Source of the DNA: an uncultured Christensenella sp.
GTDB lineage: Bacteria > Bacillota > Clostridia > Christensenellales > UBA3700
Reading direction: 5' to 3'
Length of the DNA: 13,453 nucleotides
NCBI GenBank assembly: GCA_910584035.1
Contig: CAJTZR010000046.1
Coordinates: 1 to 13,453 of the forward strand
Shown: positions 1-6,596 of the stretch, piece by piece
How positions within the stretch are numbered: position 1 is the first letter of the stretch
How the letters are laid out: each line of letters begins with the position of its first letter
Notes under the pieces: model-generated
The model's input: only the letters and a program-made list of their open reading frames with translations
Told to the model about the DNA's origin: nothing
Database searches by the model: none
Position numbers and translations under genes: made by a program

Positions 1-377
1 ATTCTATCATTTTGCTCCTTAGCCTTATATTTTTTACTAAATAACAAAGGCAATCTAACATTGCTATACACCTTGTCACTTTCTATCAACCCATAAGACT
101 GCAAAACAAAACCAAAAACAGCATTTCTTATTTCTGCAAGCTCTGTTGCACTCTTTGTACTTACATTGTCATCAATTAACAAATACTCACCTTCTTGATA
201 ATTATCCAAGCAACCAATTATATTAAGCAATGTTGACTTTCCACTACCCGATACACCCATAATGGCAATGCTGTCACCTCTGTTTATCACAAGGTCAACA
301 CCACACAAGGCGTGCACCTCGTTTTGCTTACCCTCATTATACTTTTTATGTATGTTTTTCAAAGCAATAATTTCCAT
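1..377 (-). CDS. ABC transporter ATPase, MacB/LolD type (C-terminus outside window)
   Basis: This is the N-terminal ~125 residues of an ABC ATP-binding subunit, cut by the window edge. The translation begins MEIIALKNIHKKYNEG, the usual first strand of MacB/LolD/FtsE-type ATPases. It carries a full Walker A motif, GVSGSGKST, at about residues 41-49, and a Q-loop (GFVLQSYGLI) near residue 92. The signature motif, Walker B and H-loop lie beyond position 1. The ATG at 377-375 is preceded by a GAGGG ribosome-binding site, and 31 bases separate it from the stop of the upstream permease. As the last visible gene of a three-gene operon it should supply ATP hydrolysis for the two FtsX-type permeases. 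Known relatives drive export or membrane extraction of peptides, lipoproteins or drugs; the substrate cannot be read from the sequence. Confidence 0.95.
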   Translation of the reverse strand, partial: MEIIALKNIHKKYNEGKQNEVHALCGVDLVINRGDSIAIMGVSGSGKSTLLNIIGCLDNYQEGEYLLIDDNVSTKSATELAEIRNAVFGFVLQSYGLIESDKVYSNVRLPLLFSKKYKAKEQNDR

Positions 378-408
378 ATTTCCCTCACTTTTACCCTTAT
401 CCACGCAC

Positions 409-1536
409 TTATTCAACATTGTAGTTTGAGATTGCCTCCAACGGCTTAAATCTTGCAAACTTAATAAACCCGAATGACACACTTACAATATAAATTGCAA
501 ACACTACACCAATACTAATTAAGCAAGAAGACACACTTACCACACCCATAATATTTAAACTCATTAAAAACAGCACTAACATTGCTATTACCATTGCGAC
601 CACAAAAATAAGCAACATTTTAATAAACTCTATAACTACAATGTCTGACCTTTTACCGCCAAAAATACACATAACTCCGCTACGCTTAGTCATTTTATCT
701 ATAGAAAAATAATAGTTAGCACCTACAATAATACCTACTAATATCATAATACTAATACCCAATATTAAAGCATCGTCATAAGATAAAACAACTGTAGCTC
801 GTCTCTCTTTTATCTCTCTCAAACTTTCCGCATCAAAACCTAGCTCAACGTAATCTTTAGCTCGCTTATCACCCATCATAAGTCCACCTCTGATTTTGCC
901 GTGCCAAGGTATATCGTCATAAATTATAAAATCAAAAGCTGAATTAGACAAACTATTATAAGTACCCCAAAAATTAAAATCGTAGTAATCTTTTCCTGTG
1001 TATCCCTTAACTTTCAATTTTACGGAATATGTATACTCACCTTCATTTATAGTAAGTGGCATCTCATCGCCTTCCTTAAATTCATCTTTAAAATACATAG
1101 GGATATAAGCCTCTTTGTAATCATTTCTAATCTTTCTACTAAACTCAAATCCTAATGATGGTAGCTTTTCAACCATTTTTTTACTGACAATATTAATTAC
1201 AAATTCGTTTTCAATTAAGCCATTACTTTCCTTGTCAATATACTTTTTATGTCCAACTACTGCCGTTCCAGCAAAATTTTCCATATCCACGCCACGTTTT
1301 TCAAGATTACCATATAACTCAAAATTAGTTGAGCTATGATTTTCTGAAAAATGTACAAAAGCATAGTCAGCAATTTCCTCGCTATAGATTAACATATCAT
1401 TCTCAAACACAAAAGGTTTAGTGGCTTCAATACAAATTGGTAAAAACATCATTGCTACGGTAATGCAAAACCAAATTACCGTAGTAAGCACTATGGTGGA
1501 AGATATGCTATTTTTTAACATCTTTATTTTATTCAT
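409..1536 (-). CDS. FtsX/MacB-like ABC permease with large extracellular domain (second permease)
   Basis: A 375-residue membrane protein with MacB-type topology: one membrane segment at about residues 12-34, an extracellular region of roughly 220 residues, then three membrane segments at about 255-275, 303-327 and 333-355. The cytoplasmic loop after the second segment (SIDKMTKRSGVMCIFGGKRS) sits where FtsX-type permeases carry their Arg/Lys-rich coupling loop, and the C-terminus has the family-like KPLEAIS. The extracellular domain is less typical than that of its neighbour. The gene lies 19 bases after the upstream permease and 31 bases before the ATPase, and its ATG follows an AAGGGG ribosome-binding site. 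The two dissimilar half-size permeases probably form a heterodimer with the ATPase dimer. The substrate is unknown. Confidence 0.88.
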   Translation of the reverse strand: MNKIKMLKNSISSTIVLTTVIWFCITVAMMFLPICIEATKPFVFENDMLIYSEEIADYAFVHFSENHSSTNFELYGNLEKRGVDMENFAGTAVVGHKKYIDKESNGLIENEFVINIVSKKMVEKLPSLGFEFSRKIRNDYKEAYIPMYFKDEFKEGDEMPLTINEGEYTYSVKLKVKGYTGKDYYDFNFWGTYNSLSNSAFDFIIYDDIPWHGKIRGGLMMGDKRAKDYVELGFDAESLREIKERRATVVLSYDDALILGISIMILVGIIVGANYYFSIDKMTKRSGVMCIFGGKRSDIVVIEFIKMLLIFVVAMVIAMLVLFLMSLNIMGVVSVSSCLISIGVVFAIYIVSVSFGFIKFARFKPLEAISNYNVE

Positions 1537-1555
1537 ACCTAACCCCTTACTGCAA

Positions 1556-2647
1556 TTAGTTATATTTTGTATTTGCTGGCATTACAATTGCACGCCTAAT
1601 TATCGCTATTGTTGACATTATTGTTATACCAATCAATGGCCCACAAATTAAAATCAAATAATGTAGCCACTCATATCCAGTTATGGAAACTCCTACATAC
1701 ATTGTGGAAAACATTACATAATCAACAATTAAGCCAAGTCCGATTGAAAATAATGCTATTATCAGTGTTTCCACCATCATTGTCAAAGTAAGCAATAATG
1801 GACTGCAACCTAAAGTTTTATATGTGGCATATTTTTTACCATTACACTTTAACCAATATCCCATTATTGAGCTTGTCGCAACCATACTAATTGCAATCAT
1901 TATCAATACAAGTATCATATCTTGCGTCATTGTCAACATATAAGTATGAAACTTAAAGCCAAATTTTTTAAGCCCTTTTTTAACTTCACCCATATTTTTA
2001 TATACAAGTCCCTCAATTCTACCAGAAATGATGGTCTCTACTATTTTATTATCAAAAGGGTTTATAGTATTAAAATCATACCAATATTCAACATCTACAT
2101 TATAAGGAATACTAATACAAATAATACTTGCCATTATTGTACTTTTAACTAAAAAATCTTTACCAAAAATATTTATCGTTTCACCAACGCTTATACCATT
2201 TACCCTTGCTATTTCGTCACTTATAGCTATAACTGGTCTTTTTTCTTGAATATCCTCTTGAGTAATTCCTTGGCTAGGAAGCGTAAGTAGTGTTACAGAC
2301 ATATACTCAAAGTAAAGAGGTTTACCTTTTATTTTTATATTGCAATTATATTGTGATAAACTAAAATAATTATTAAATTCATTCTCACCGCAATAGACTT
2401 GTATATCATTCAAAATATGCTCACCAATTTCTGTGCGTTTTTGTAAAAACTTTGTTGGCTCAATACTCATATATAAATTAGCTGGTCTATTGTATTGGTC
2501 AGCAGTATCTTGCACCGCCGTTCTTGACGGCAAACTACAACAAATAGTAGTAGCAACAAACACAAGGACAAGCAAAACAAACGCTATCGGCTTGTGTACA
2601 ACCGATTGCCTAATACTATTAAAAATAAATAGCATTTTGTTTTTCAT
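1556..2647 (-). CDS. MacB-like ABC permease (first gene of operon)
   Basis: A 363-residue permease with one N-terminal membrane segment (about residues 20-40), an extracellular domain, and three C-terminal membrane segments (about 243-265, 285-310 and 328-350). The extracellular part contains a stretch typical of MacB periplasmic core domains: an AISDEIARVNGISVGETI segment followed by a FGKDF turn. The loop KCNGKKYATYKTLGCS matches the coupling loop of FtsX-type permeases, usually written RRREIGxLRALG. The start at 2647 is supported by GAGGGGA a few bases upstream and by a consensus promoter about 36 bases before the ATG. As first gene of the operon it sets expression of the second permease and the ATPase. 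Such single-permease pairs are known from efflux, peptide-resistance and lipoprotein systems; no sensor kinase or regulator is visible beside it. Confidence 0.9.
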   Translation of the reverse strand: MKNKMLFIFNSIRQSVVHKPIAFVLLVLVFVATTICCSLPSRTAVQDTADQYNRPANLYMSIEPTKFLQKRTEIGEHILNDIQVYCGENEFNNYFSLSQYNCNIKIKGKPLYFEYMSVTLLTLPSQGITQEDIQEKRPVIAISDEIARVNGISVGETINIFGKDFLVKSTIMASIICISIPYNVDVEYWYDFNTINPFDNKIVETIISGRIEGLVYKNMGEVKKGLKKFGFKFHTYMLTMTQDMILVLIMIAISMVATSSIMGYWLKCNGKKYATYKTLGCSPLLLTLTMMVETLIIALFSIGLGLIVDYVMFSTMYVGVSITGYEWLHYLILICGPLIGITIMSTIAIIRRAIVMPANTKYN

Positions 2648-2650
2648 TTA

Positions 2651-2657
2651 TCCCCTC
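2651..2657 (-). promoter_or_regulatory. Ribosome-binding site of first permease gene
   Basis: Read on the minus strand, GAGGGGA lies three bases before the ATG at 2647-2645. The spacing is somewhat short but the match to anti-Shine-Dalgarno is strong, and no alternative start lies close upstream. Confidence 0.7.
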
Positions 2658-2682
2658 GCTAACACTATAATTTTATAATTTA

Positions 2683-2711
2683 ATTATACTCCAATATACC
2701 ACGATTGTCAA
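2683..2711 (-). promoter_or_regulatory. Consensus housekeeping promoter of ABC operon
   Basis: Minus strand: a perfect -35 box TTGACA (2711-2706), a 17-base spacer and a perfect -10 box TATAAT (2688-2683). Transcription should begin near 2676, giving a leader of about 29 bases before the first permease. No operator-like palindrome overlaps the boxes, so strong constitutive expression by the main sigma factor is the simplest reading. Confidence 0.9.
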
Positions 2712-2757
2712 TAGCACTCCATTTATGGATTGTGTCAAGAGTTTTCAGCATATTTGA

Positions 2758-2784
2758 TTTTACTACCGATTTTCAAATGGTTTT
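2758..2784. repeat. Dispersed 27-base intergenic repeat, copy A
   Basis: This 27-base stretch matches 3897-3923 at 25 of 27 positions; the only differences are two adjacent bases in the middle. The core TACCGATTTT also occurs in the right arm of the terminator at 10767-10803. Copy A lies between the terminator of the 2936-3643 gene and the promoter of the ABC operon. It may be half of an old terminator or a small dispersed element. Confidence 0.6.
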
Positions 2785-2823
2785 GCAATAATTTTTATCT
2801 ATATTTAAATTTTATTTAGTAAA

Positions 2824-2862
2824 AAAAACAAGAATTTTAATTTTTTTAAAATTCTTGTTTTT
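2824..2862 (-). terminator. Rho-independent terminator after the 2936-3643 gene
   Basis: A 12-bp perfect stem (2829-2840 with 2846-2857, arm sequence CAAGAATTTTAA) closes a five-base loop. The flanking A and T runs extend the stem, so it can act in both directions. On the minus strand it lies about 75 bases past the stop of the secreted-protein gene and ends in a run of eight T residues, which shields the downstream ABC operon from readthrough. Confidence 0.88.
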
Positions 2863-2935
2863 GATTATGTAATTTGTTAAATTTAAAACTTTTTCTACAC
2901 TAATACTACCAACTTTACTTGTAATACTTTACTTT

Positions 2936-3643
2936 TTAATAATTACCTGCAAGTTTAAAGCCATAAAAGCTAATATGCATAACTGCTTGCTCATTTGGCT
3001 CAAAAGTTTCTTTATACTCAAACTCTTCCATTGAAATCAAATTTAAATATTTATCGCCACGCTTTACTGCAGGAATATAATCACTTGAACCATTATTCTT
3101 TTGTGTATTCAACATATATTTTCTCTCACTCATCACCCCAGCTACTTGATAAGCAGATTCTTTTTCATAAGTAATTATATTGCCCTCATTATCTGTTTCC
3201 CACAATGCATTAGGATATTGTTCAGCAAGATTTTTATCACTTGACACTTTCCACTCCACCCCATTTACTACTATAGATGTTTGAGAATTGCTAATTTTAT
3301 AACGTTGTAAACTACTAAATGCTCCCTCATCATACATAGAAGCACCAAGCATCTTTGTAAAATAAAAATGATTATGCAACGCAACAATGGAATAACCATA
3401 TGGTTCATAATTAACTACAAAGCCAAATAGCTTTTCGCTGTTATCGTATAATGGCTCAACAGTAAACCCAGTCTTACTAGTTAAGGTTGTATTAATTTTC
3501 TTCTCAGCAAGTCTAGTAACCTTTTTAATATGATACTCCTCTGAATATAGATTTGGATTATTAATACATTCGACACTAATTAAAAATGCCAATAACGCAA
3601 TTAAAATTATTGATATTATACTTATTGTAATTTTCTTTTTCAT
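2936..3643 (-). CDS. Uncharacterised membrane-anchored extracellular protein
   Basis: A 235-residue protein of unrecognised family. Residues 1-4 are MKKK, followed by a hydrophobic segment (about 5-24) that can act as an uncleaved signal anchor or signal peptide. Cys26 sits in SVEC, which does not fit a lipobox, so lipidation is unlikely. The remainder is soluble and rich in aromatic residues. A segment GFVVNYEPYGYSIVALHNHF near residues 74-93 resembles the alternating hydrophobic strands of secreted-peptidase propeptide-like domains, but this is only a resemblance. The end (KRGDKYLNLISMEEFEY, residues 194-210) looks like the compact end of a conserved domain. There are no obvious catalytic residues and no repeats. 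The gene is monocistronic, with its own promoter and terminator and an AAAGGAG ribosome-binding site four bases before the ATG. Function unknown. Confidence 0.85.
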   Translation of the reverse strand: MKKKITISIISIILIALLAFLISVECINNPNLYSEEYHIKKVTRLAEKKINTTLTSKTGFTVEPLYDNSEKLFGFVVNYEPYGYSIVALHNHFYFTKMLGASMYDEGAFSSLQRYKISNSQTSIVVNGVEWKVSSDKNLAEQYPNALWETDNEGNIITYEKESAYQVAGVMSERKYMLNTQKNNGSSDYIPAVKRGDKYLNLISMEEFEYKETFEPNEQAVMHISFYGFKLAGNY

Positions 3644-3758
3644 AAAACTCCTTTGTTAAAATATTAAGGAACCAATTCTTTTAACACTTTTTCAATTCAA
3701 TCATATTGAGCAAAAAACAAAATAATAATTTAAAACTCAATGAACTATTTACAATTTT

Positions 3759-3787
3759 ATTATACTTTAATTTTTCTTATCTGTCAA
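3759..3787 (-). promoter_or_regulatory. Consensus promoter of the secreted-protein gene
   Basis: Minus strand: perfect TTGACA (3787-3782), a 17-base spacer and perfect TATAAT (3764-3759). Predicted transcription start is near 3752, leaving an untranslated leader of about 108 bases, much longer than that of the ABC operon. Within the leader, a 7-bp inverted repeat GTTAAAA/TTTTAAC around 3655-3685 could form a loose hairpin over or next to the ribosome-binding site. Confidence 0.88.
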
Positions 3788-3896
3788 TATAGCAATTAAC
3801 ATACTTATCTTATTTTTACTATCATTATAACAATATAAAAAGTATAAACTTAATCTTTTTAATGGTTTTTTATCTATTTATTATTAAGAAAATCAA
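3788..3896. other. AT-rich spacer with nothing recognised
   Basis: Part of the 349-base gap between the secreted-protein gene and the zinc-ribbon gene. Apart from the promoter, the 27-base repeat and the terminator described separately, I see only AT-rich sequence without an open frame, palindrome or repeat of note. Confidence 0.5.
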
Positions 3897-3923
3897 TTTT
3901 ACTACCGATTTTCGTATGGTTTT
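3897..3923. repeat. Dispersed 27-base intergenic repeat, copy B
   Basis: Second copy of the element at 2758-2784, identical at 25 of 27 positions. It lies immediately beside the terminator at 3928-3955 and upstream of the promoter of the secreted-protein gene, the same relative setting as copy A. A 7-bp inverted repeat (GAAAATC/GATTTTC) overlaps its left half, which may be the remains of a hairpin. Confidence 0.6.
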
Positions 3924-3927
3924 AAGA

Positions 3928-3955
3928 AAAACAGCGTATTCAAATACGCTGTTTT
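3928..3955 (-). terminator. Rho-independent terminator after acyltransferase/zinc-ribbon pair
   Basis: A perfect 12-bp stem, AAAACAGCGTAT (3928-3939) with its complement (3944-3955), closes a four-base loop; a T run follows in both directions. It is the strongest terminator in the window by GC content of the stem. On the minus strand it lies about 40 bases after the stop of the zinc-ribbon membrane protein and ends the two-gene operon. Confidence 0.92.
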
Positions 3956-3992
3956 ATTCTAAATTGTTTTAACTACAATAAACAAATTTTGA

Positions 3993-4703
3993 TTATAAAA
4001 AGAATTTCTTTTTAAGTTCCAAAAAGTATTTTTCTCTGCCTAAAATCATCATTAGTAACAATGTAATAATACCCACACCTAGGCAAATAAAAATCATAAA
4101 ATGAACTTGCTTATACATTACTGCTGCCATTATTGCTGGCACTGCTGTTACTAAGCACATTGCAGTTAGAGGCATTGAATACCTTACCCAGTCTTTAAAT
4201 CTTAATAACATTAGTATAAATAATGCGGCAATTCCACCAAGCAAAAACGCTGGTACTGCCCATACTAAAGCCCAATTTTGTTCTTCTGGCACAACAAATT
4301 TGTGATAGATAAAAAATTGGATATAGTAACTTATTATGGCAAAAAATACGCTGTACCAAAAAATTTGTTTACGCAAATCCAAATGAAAAAATAAACTTCT
4401 GCCTAAAGTAAACCAAAATACTACCCAGCCAAAAATAATGTGATATGCCCAAAAAATTCTTTCAGCAGCCAAAAAATTGACCAAAAAGCAAATGCCTATT
4501 GAGATTAAACAAATATACAACACTACTCTAAAAGCAATATCTCGCCATACTTTACTTTTATCCACTACTGGATAACTATAATCTATTTGTGGAATTGGAC
4601 TATCTATCTCCTCATCCTCACGCTCAATATAAGCACCGCATAATGGACAATTGCTTAATTTTTTATCAACTAAAACGTTACATCTAGGACATTTATTTAA
4701 CAT
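3993..4703 (-). CDS. Zinc-ribbon protein with six membrane segments (DUF6320-like)
   Basis: A 236-residue protein that starts with a zinc ribbon: two CxxC pairs at Cys5/Cys8 and Cys19/Cys22 (MLNKCPRC ... NCPLCG). An acidic linker (about 25-50) follows, then six predicted membrane segments at about 57-78, 84-104, 113-132, 143-167, 175-196 and 200-222, and a Lys-rich tail. The start chosen is the ATG at 4703, not the upstream ATG at 4727: GGAGGA sits seven bases before 4703, and translation then begins directly with the zinc ribbon. The frame overlaps the end of the acyltransferase gene by 11 bases, so the two are translationally coupled. From memory, this architecture corresponds to DUF6320-type proteins found next to alcohol-acetyltransferase-like genes in Firmicutes. 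The role is unknown; a membrane partner or scaffold for the acyltransferase is an inference. Confidence 0.88.
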   Translation of the reverse strand: MLNKCPRCNVLVDKKLSNCPLCGAYIEREDEEIDSPIPQIDYSYPVVDKSKVWRDIAFRVVLYICLISIGICFLVNFLAAERIFWAYHIIFGWVVFWFTLGRSLFFHLDLRKQIFWYSVFFAIISYYIQFFIYHKFVVPEEQNWALVWAVPAFLLGGIAALFILMLLRFKDWVRYSMPLTAMCLVTAVPAIMAAVMYKQVHFMIFICLGVGIITLLLMMILGREKYFLELKKKFFL

Positions 4704-5997
4704 ACTTACGTCCTCCATTATTGCCACTTACAAAAACATCTACCCCTTTGCTTTGCAAAAATCTAAAAAATTCCGTTTCAAGATAAGATGATTTTATAGT
4801 TTTGACAAAAGTAAAAACAGTTTTGTTATTAAAACTACAAATTGTCATTGTTGAGTTATTGTACTTTTGCGGTCCAATAATTAACTCATATCTATCAATA
4901 TAATCGGCAAATTCCGCTGGGGTATTCATTCTACCCATATTAGTTATAATTAAACTGCTTAATCTGTCAGCTTGATTGTAATATGCAATTTTCATAATAA
5001 AGTTTTTAATTGAAAGCGGCACAATACGAATAAGCCAATTACGCTCAAAAGAAAAATTGCTATTTATAAATTTTTGAAAATTTTCTTTTGTGCTTTTTTC
5101 TCTACTATCTTTTGCCATTGCGTGCAAAATCTCTTCAAAAGTCATATCTGTTCTTGAGGTTTCAGCAAGCCTTGTATTTACAAAAGAGGAAAACATTCTA
5201 ACAGTTGATGATGGAAAATAATTCCTCAAATCAACAGAATACTGCACAGATATTGGGCGTTTGGAATTTTTATTTACAGCGTCATATTTCCTTTTATTAT
5301 ATAGCACATATGCTAATACTCCAAGCAAATATTCATTTAATGTAACCCCTGCACTATGGCTTAACTCAAGCAACTTTTTAGTATTAACTTCGCCGTGTGT
5401 AACATTTACTACACCTTTAAGTTCCTTTGCACCTTGTAAATGGTAAGCACTATAATTTTCAAGTGTAGATTTTTCACCTTTAGGGTCATAGTATCTGCTA
5501 TAACTATCCTCAAACTCCTCTTCCTTTGGTGCGTCATTGTAGTGCAAAAGCGGTCCTCTATCCACTTTTTTGCCCAAAATATGCAAATATTTCAATATCA
5601 AAGTATTAAGGAAATTTATACTGCCATTGCCGTCACTTATACAATGCGAAAACTCTGCCATAATTCTATTGCCAGAATACATTACTCTAAACAATGGCTC
5701 TCTATTCATAATATCAAACTTTCTGCAAGGATAATCTTTTTCCCTAGTCACAACAGGACGCAAAGTAGCACCTTGTAAAAAGTACCAGAAAAAGCCTCTA
5801 CGTAAAACTACGTTATATGTTGGAAACCTTTCAATTACAACATCTAATGCTTGTTGCAATGCTTCCCTATCCACACGTTCTTTCATAACAGCACAAACAC
5901 GATAAACAGCATTCCACCTACCGTTACCAGTAGCTGGATAAATCTTAGATGCATTGTCTAATTTAAACCATTCCTCTGTGTTATCTATTCTGCTCAT
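4693..5997 (-). CDS. Condensation/alcohol-acetyltransferase-like acyltransferase
   Basis: A 434-residue protein of the CoA-dependent acyltransferase/condensation superfamily. The catalytic HxxxDG motif is intact as HCISDG at residues 118-123, where the His would act as general base. A second family feature, VDLRNYFPSSTVRMFSSF at about 255-272, matches the DLR plus N/S-F segment of alcohol-acetyltransferase and PapA-like enzymes. The C-terminal lobe has the typical ITNMGRM strand (351-357). There is no signal peptide or membrane segment, so it is cytoplasmic. The ATG at 5997 follows AGGAGA six bases upstream. It probably transfers an acyl group from CoA or a carrier to a hydroxyl or amine; donor and acceptor are unknown. 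It is translationally coupled to the membrane protein that follows, and a hydrolase remnant lies upstream on the same strand. Confidence 0.88.
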   Translation of the reverse strand: MSRIDNTEEWFKLDNASKIYPATGNGRWNAVYRVCAVMKERVDREALQQALDVVIERFPTYNVVLRRGFFWYFLQGATLRPVVTREKDYPCRKFDIMNREPLFRVMYSGNRIMAEFSHCISDGNGSINFLNTLILKYLHILGKKVDRGPLLHYNDAPKEEEFEDSYSRYYDPKGEKSTLENYSAYHLQGAKELKGVVNVTHGEVNTKKLLELSHSAGVTLNEYLLGVLAYVLYNKRKYDAVNKNSKRPISVQYSVDLRNYFPSSTVRMFSSFVNTRLAETSRTDMTFEEILHAMAKDSREKSTKENFQKFINSNFSFERNWLIRIVPLSIKNFIMKIAYYNQADRLSSLIITNMGRMNTPAEFADYIDRYELIIGPQKYNNSTMTICSFNNKTVFTFVKTIKSSYLETEFFRFLQSKGVDVFVSGNNGGRKYVK

Positions 5998-6018
5998 TTG
6001 CTTCTCCTATTCATAGTA

Positions 6019-6048
6019 ATTATACACTTAATTTACCCATTTTGTCAA
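6019..6048 (-). promoter_or_regulatory. Promoter of the acyltransferase operon
   Basis: Minus strand: perfect TTGACA (6048-6043), an 18-base spacer and perfect TATAAT (6024-6019), with the ATG about 21 bases past the -10 box. Because the promoter sits between the hydrolase remnant and the acyltransferase, the pair is transcribed independently of the broken gene. Confidence 0.87.
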
Positions 6049-6209
6049 GATTAAAATAAAAAACTATAAATTAAATTTATAAAATCATAACAAATTATTG
6101 CCATAATATTAAAATTAATAGCCAAAATAGGTTAATAACTACATTTTCAAATTTAAACAAGCTGTTTATGCACTTTAATTATTTTTGCCTTAGGTACTTT
6201 TAGATGAAC
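6049..6209. other. AT-rich spacer with nothing recognised
   Basis: First part of the 599-base gap between the acyltransferase and leuS. I see no open frame, hairpin or repeat here. It may be fully eroded sequence of the former hydrolase region, but no trace can be read. Confidence 0.4.
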
Positions 6210-6292
6210 TTTCAATTGTCGTATAAATTTTATCAAGTAAATTAGTGCAATTTCAATTACCATATAAATTTTGTCGAAAAAAATTGGTGACA
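6210..6292. repeat. Tandem duplication, unit about 41 bases
   Basis: Two adjacent copies at 6210-6250 and 6251-6292. The first 26 bases of each agree at 21 positions, and all five differences are transitions. The rest of the unit also matches loosely (AAATTAGTG versus AAATTGGTG). A third, much poorer copy may follow from 6293, sharing ACCATATA. The repeat directly follows the hydrolase remnant in its reading direction. Confidence 0.65.
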
Positions 6293-6298
6293 TTATGG

Positions 6299-6441
6299 CT
6301 ACCATATATATTTATAATAAGTAGCTACAATTAAATTGCCTTTTTTCCATATCCGCCGATTGGAGCTTTATCACCACTAACGATAAAGATTTTCAAATCT
6401 TTTTTAATGCAATCAAGATTACACTCCCCATTATTTTTAGC
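6299..6441 (-). pseudogene. Remnant of alpha/beta hydrolase (lysophospholipase/serine aminopeptidase type), C-terminal part
   Basis: The minus strand encodes KIFIVSGDKAPIGGYGKK at 6393-6340. Alpha/beta hydrolases of the monoacylglycerol-lipase/S33 class have here a hydrophobic strand, SG(D/S)xDPVG and (D/G)YGKGV, with the Asp of DPVG completing the catalytic triad. In this copy that Asp is Ala. The frame hits TAA at 6333-6331; one more base in the A6 run (plus-strand T run 6341-6346) would restore a frame continuing ...LIVATYYKYIW until TAG at 6301-6299. Upstream the frame fades into AT-rich sequence overlapping the leuS promoter, and the nucleophile region is absent. The remnant therefore has a lost catalytic residue, a frameshift and truncation at both ends. 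It lies on the strand of, and upstream of, the acyltransferase, and I recall such hydrolases accompanying this gene pair elsewhere. Confidence 0.7.
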
Positions 6442-6500
6442 AAATAATAGTTGAAAAAGTAAATAAAATAAATATTTATATATATTTAAAAATAATATAC

Positions 6501-6530
6501 TTGACTTTTTGTGTAGTCTTGTATTAAAAT
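6501..6530 (+). promoter_or_regulatory. Probable leuS promoter
   Basis: TTGACT (6501-6506) and TAAAAT (6525-6530), separated by 18 bases, each match consensus at five of six positions. Transcription would start near 6537, giving a leader of about 60 bases. That is too short for a T-box leader, and no AGGGTGG-type specifier or terminator/antiterminator stem is visible. Confidence 0.65.
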
Positions 6531-6596
6531 TAATGTAAATAATTATAAAACAAATTTGATTGTTAAAATAAACATATAAATTTTGGAGTGAATCTT

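Noticed and set aside
3566..3568. Lipoprotein cysteine in the 235-residue exported protein
   Set aside because: Cys26 is in the context SVEC; Glu directly before the Cys does not fit a lipobox, so a signal anchor is more likely.
4704..4727. ATG at 4727 as start of the zinc-ribbon membrane protein
   Set aside because: The GGAGGA ribosome-binding site lies downstream of it and is correctly spaced for the ATG at 4703, where the protein begins directly with the zinc ribbon.
6588..6596. GTG at 6588 as the leuS start
   Set aside because: It overlaps the GGAG ribosome-binding site (6585-6588) that serves the ATG at 6597 with ideal eight-base spacing, and it adds only three residues before a typical LeuRS N-terminus.
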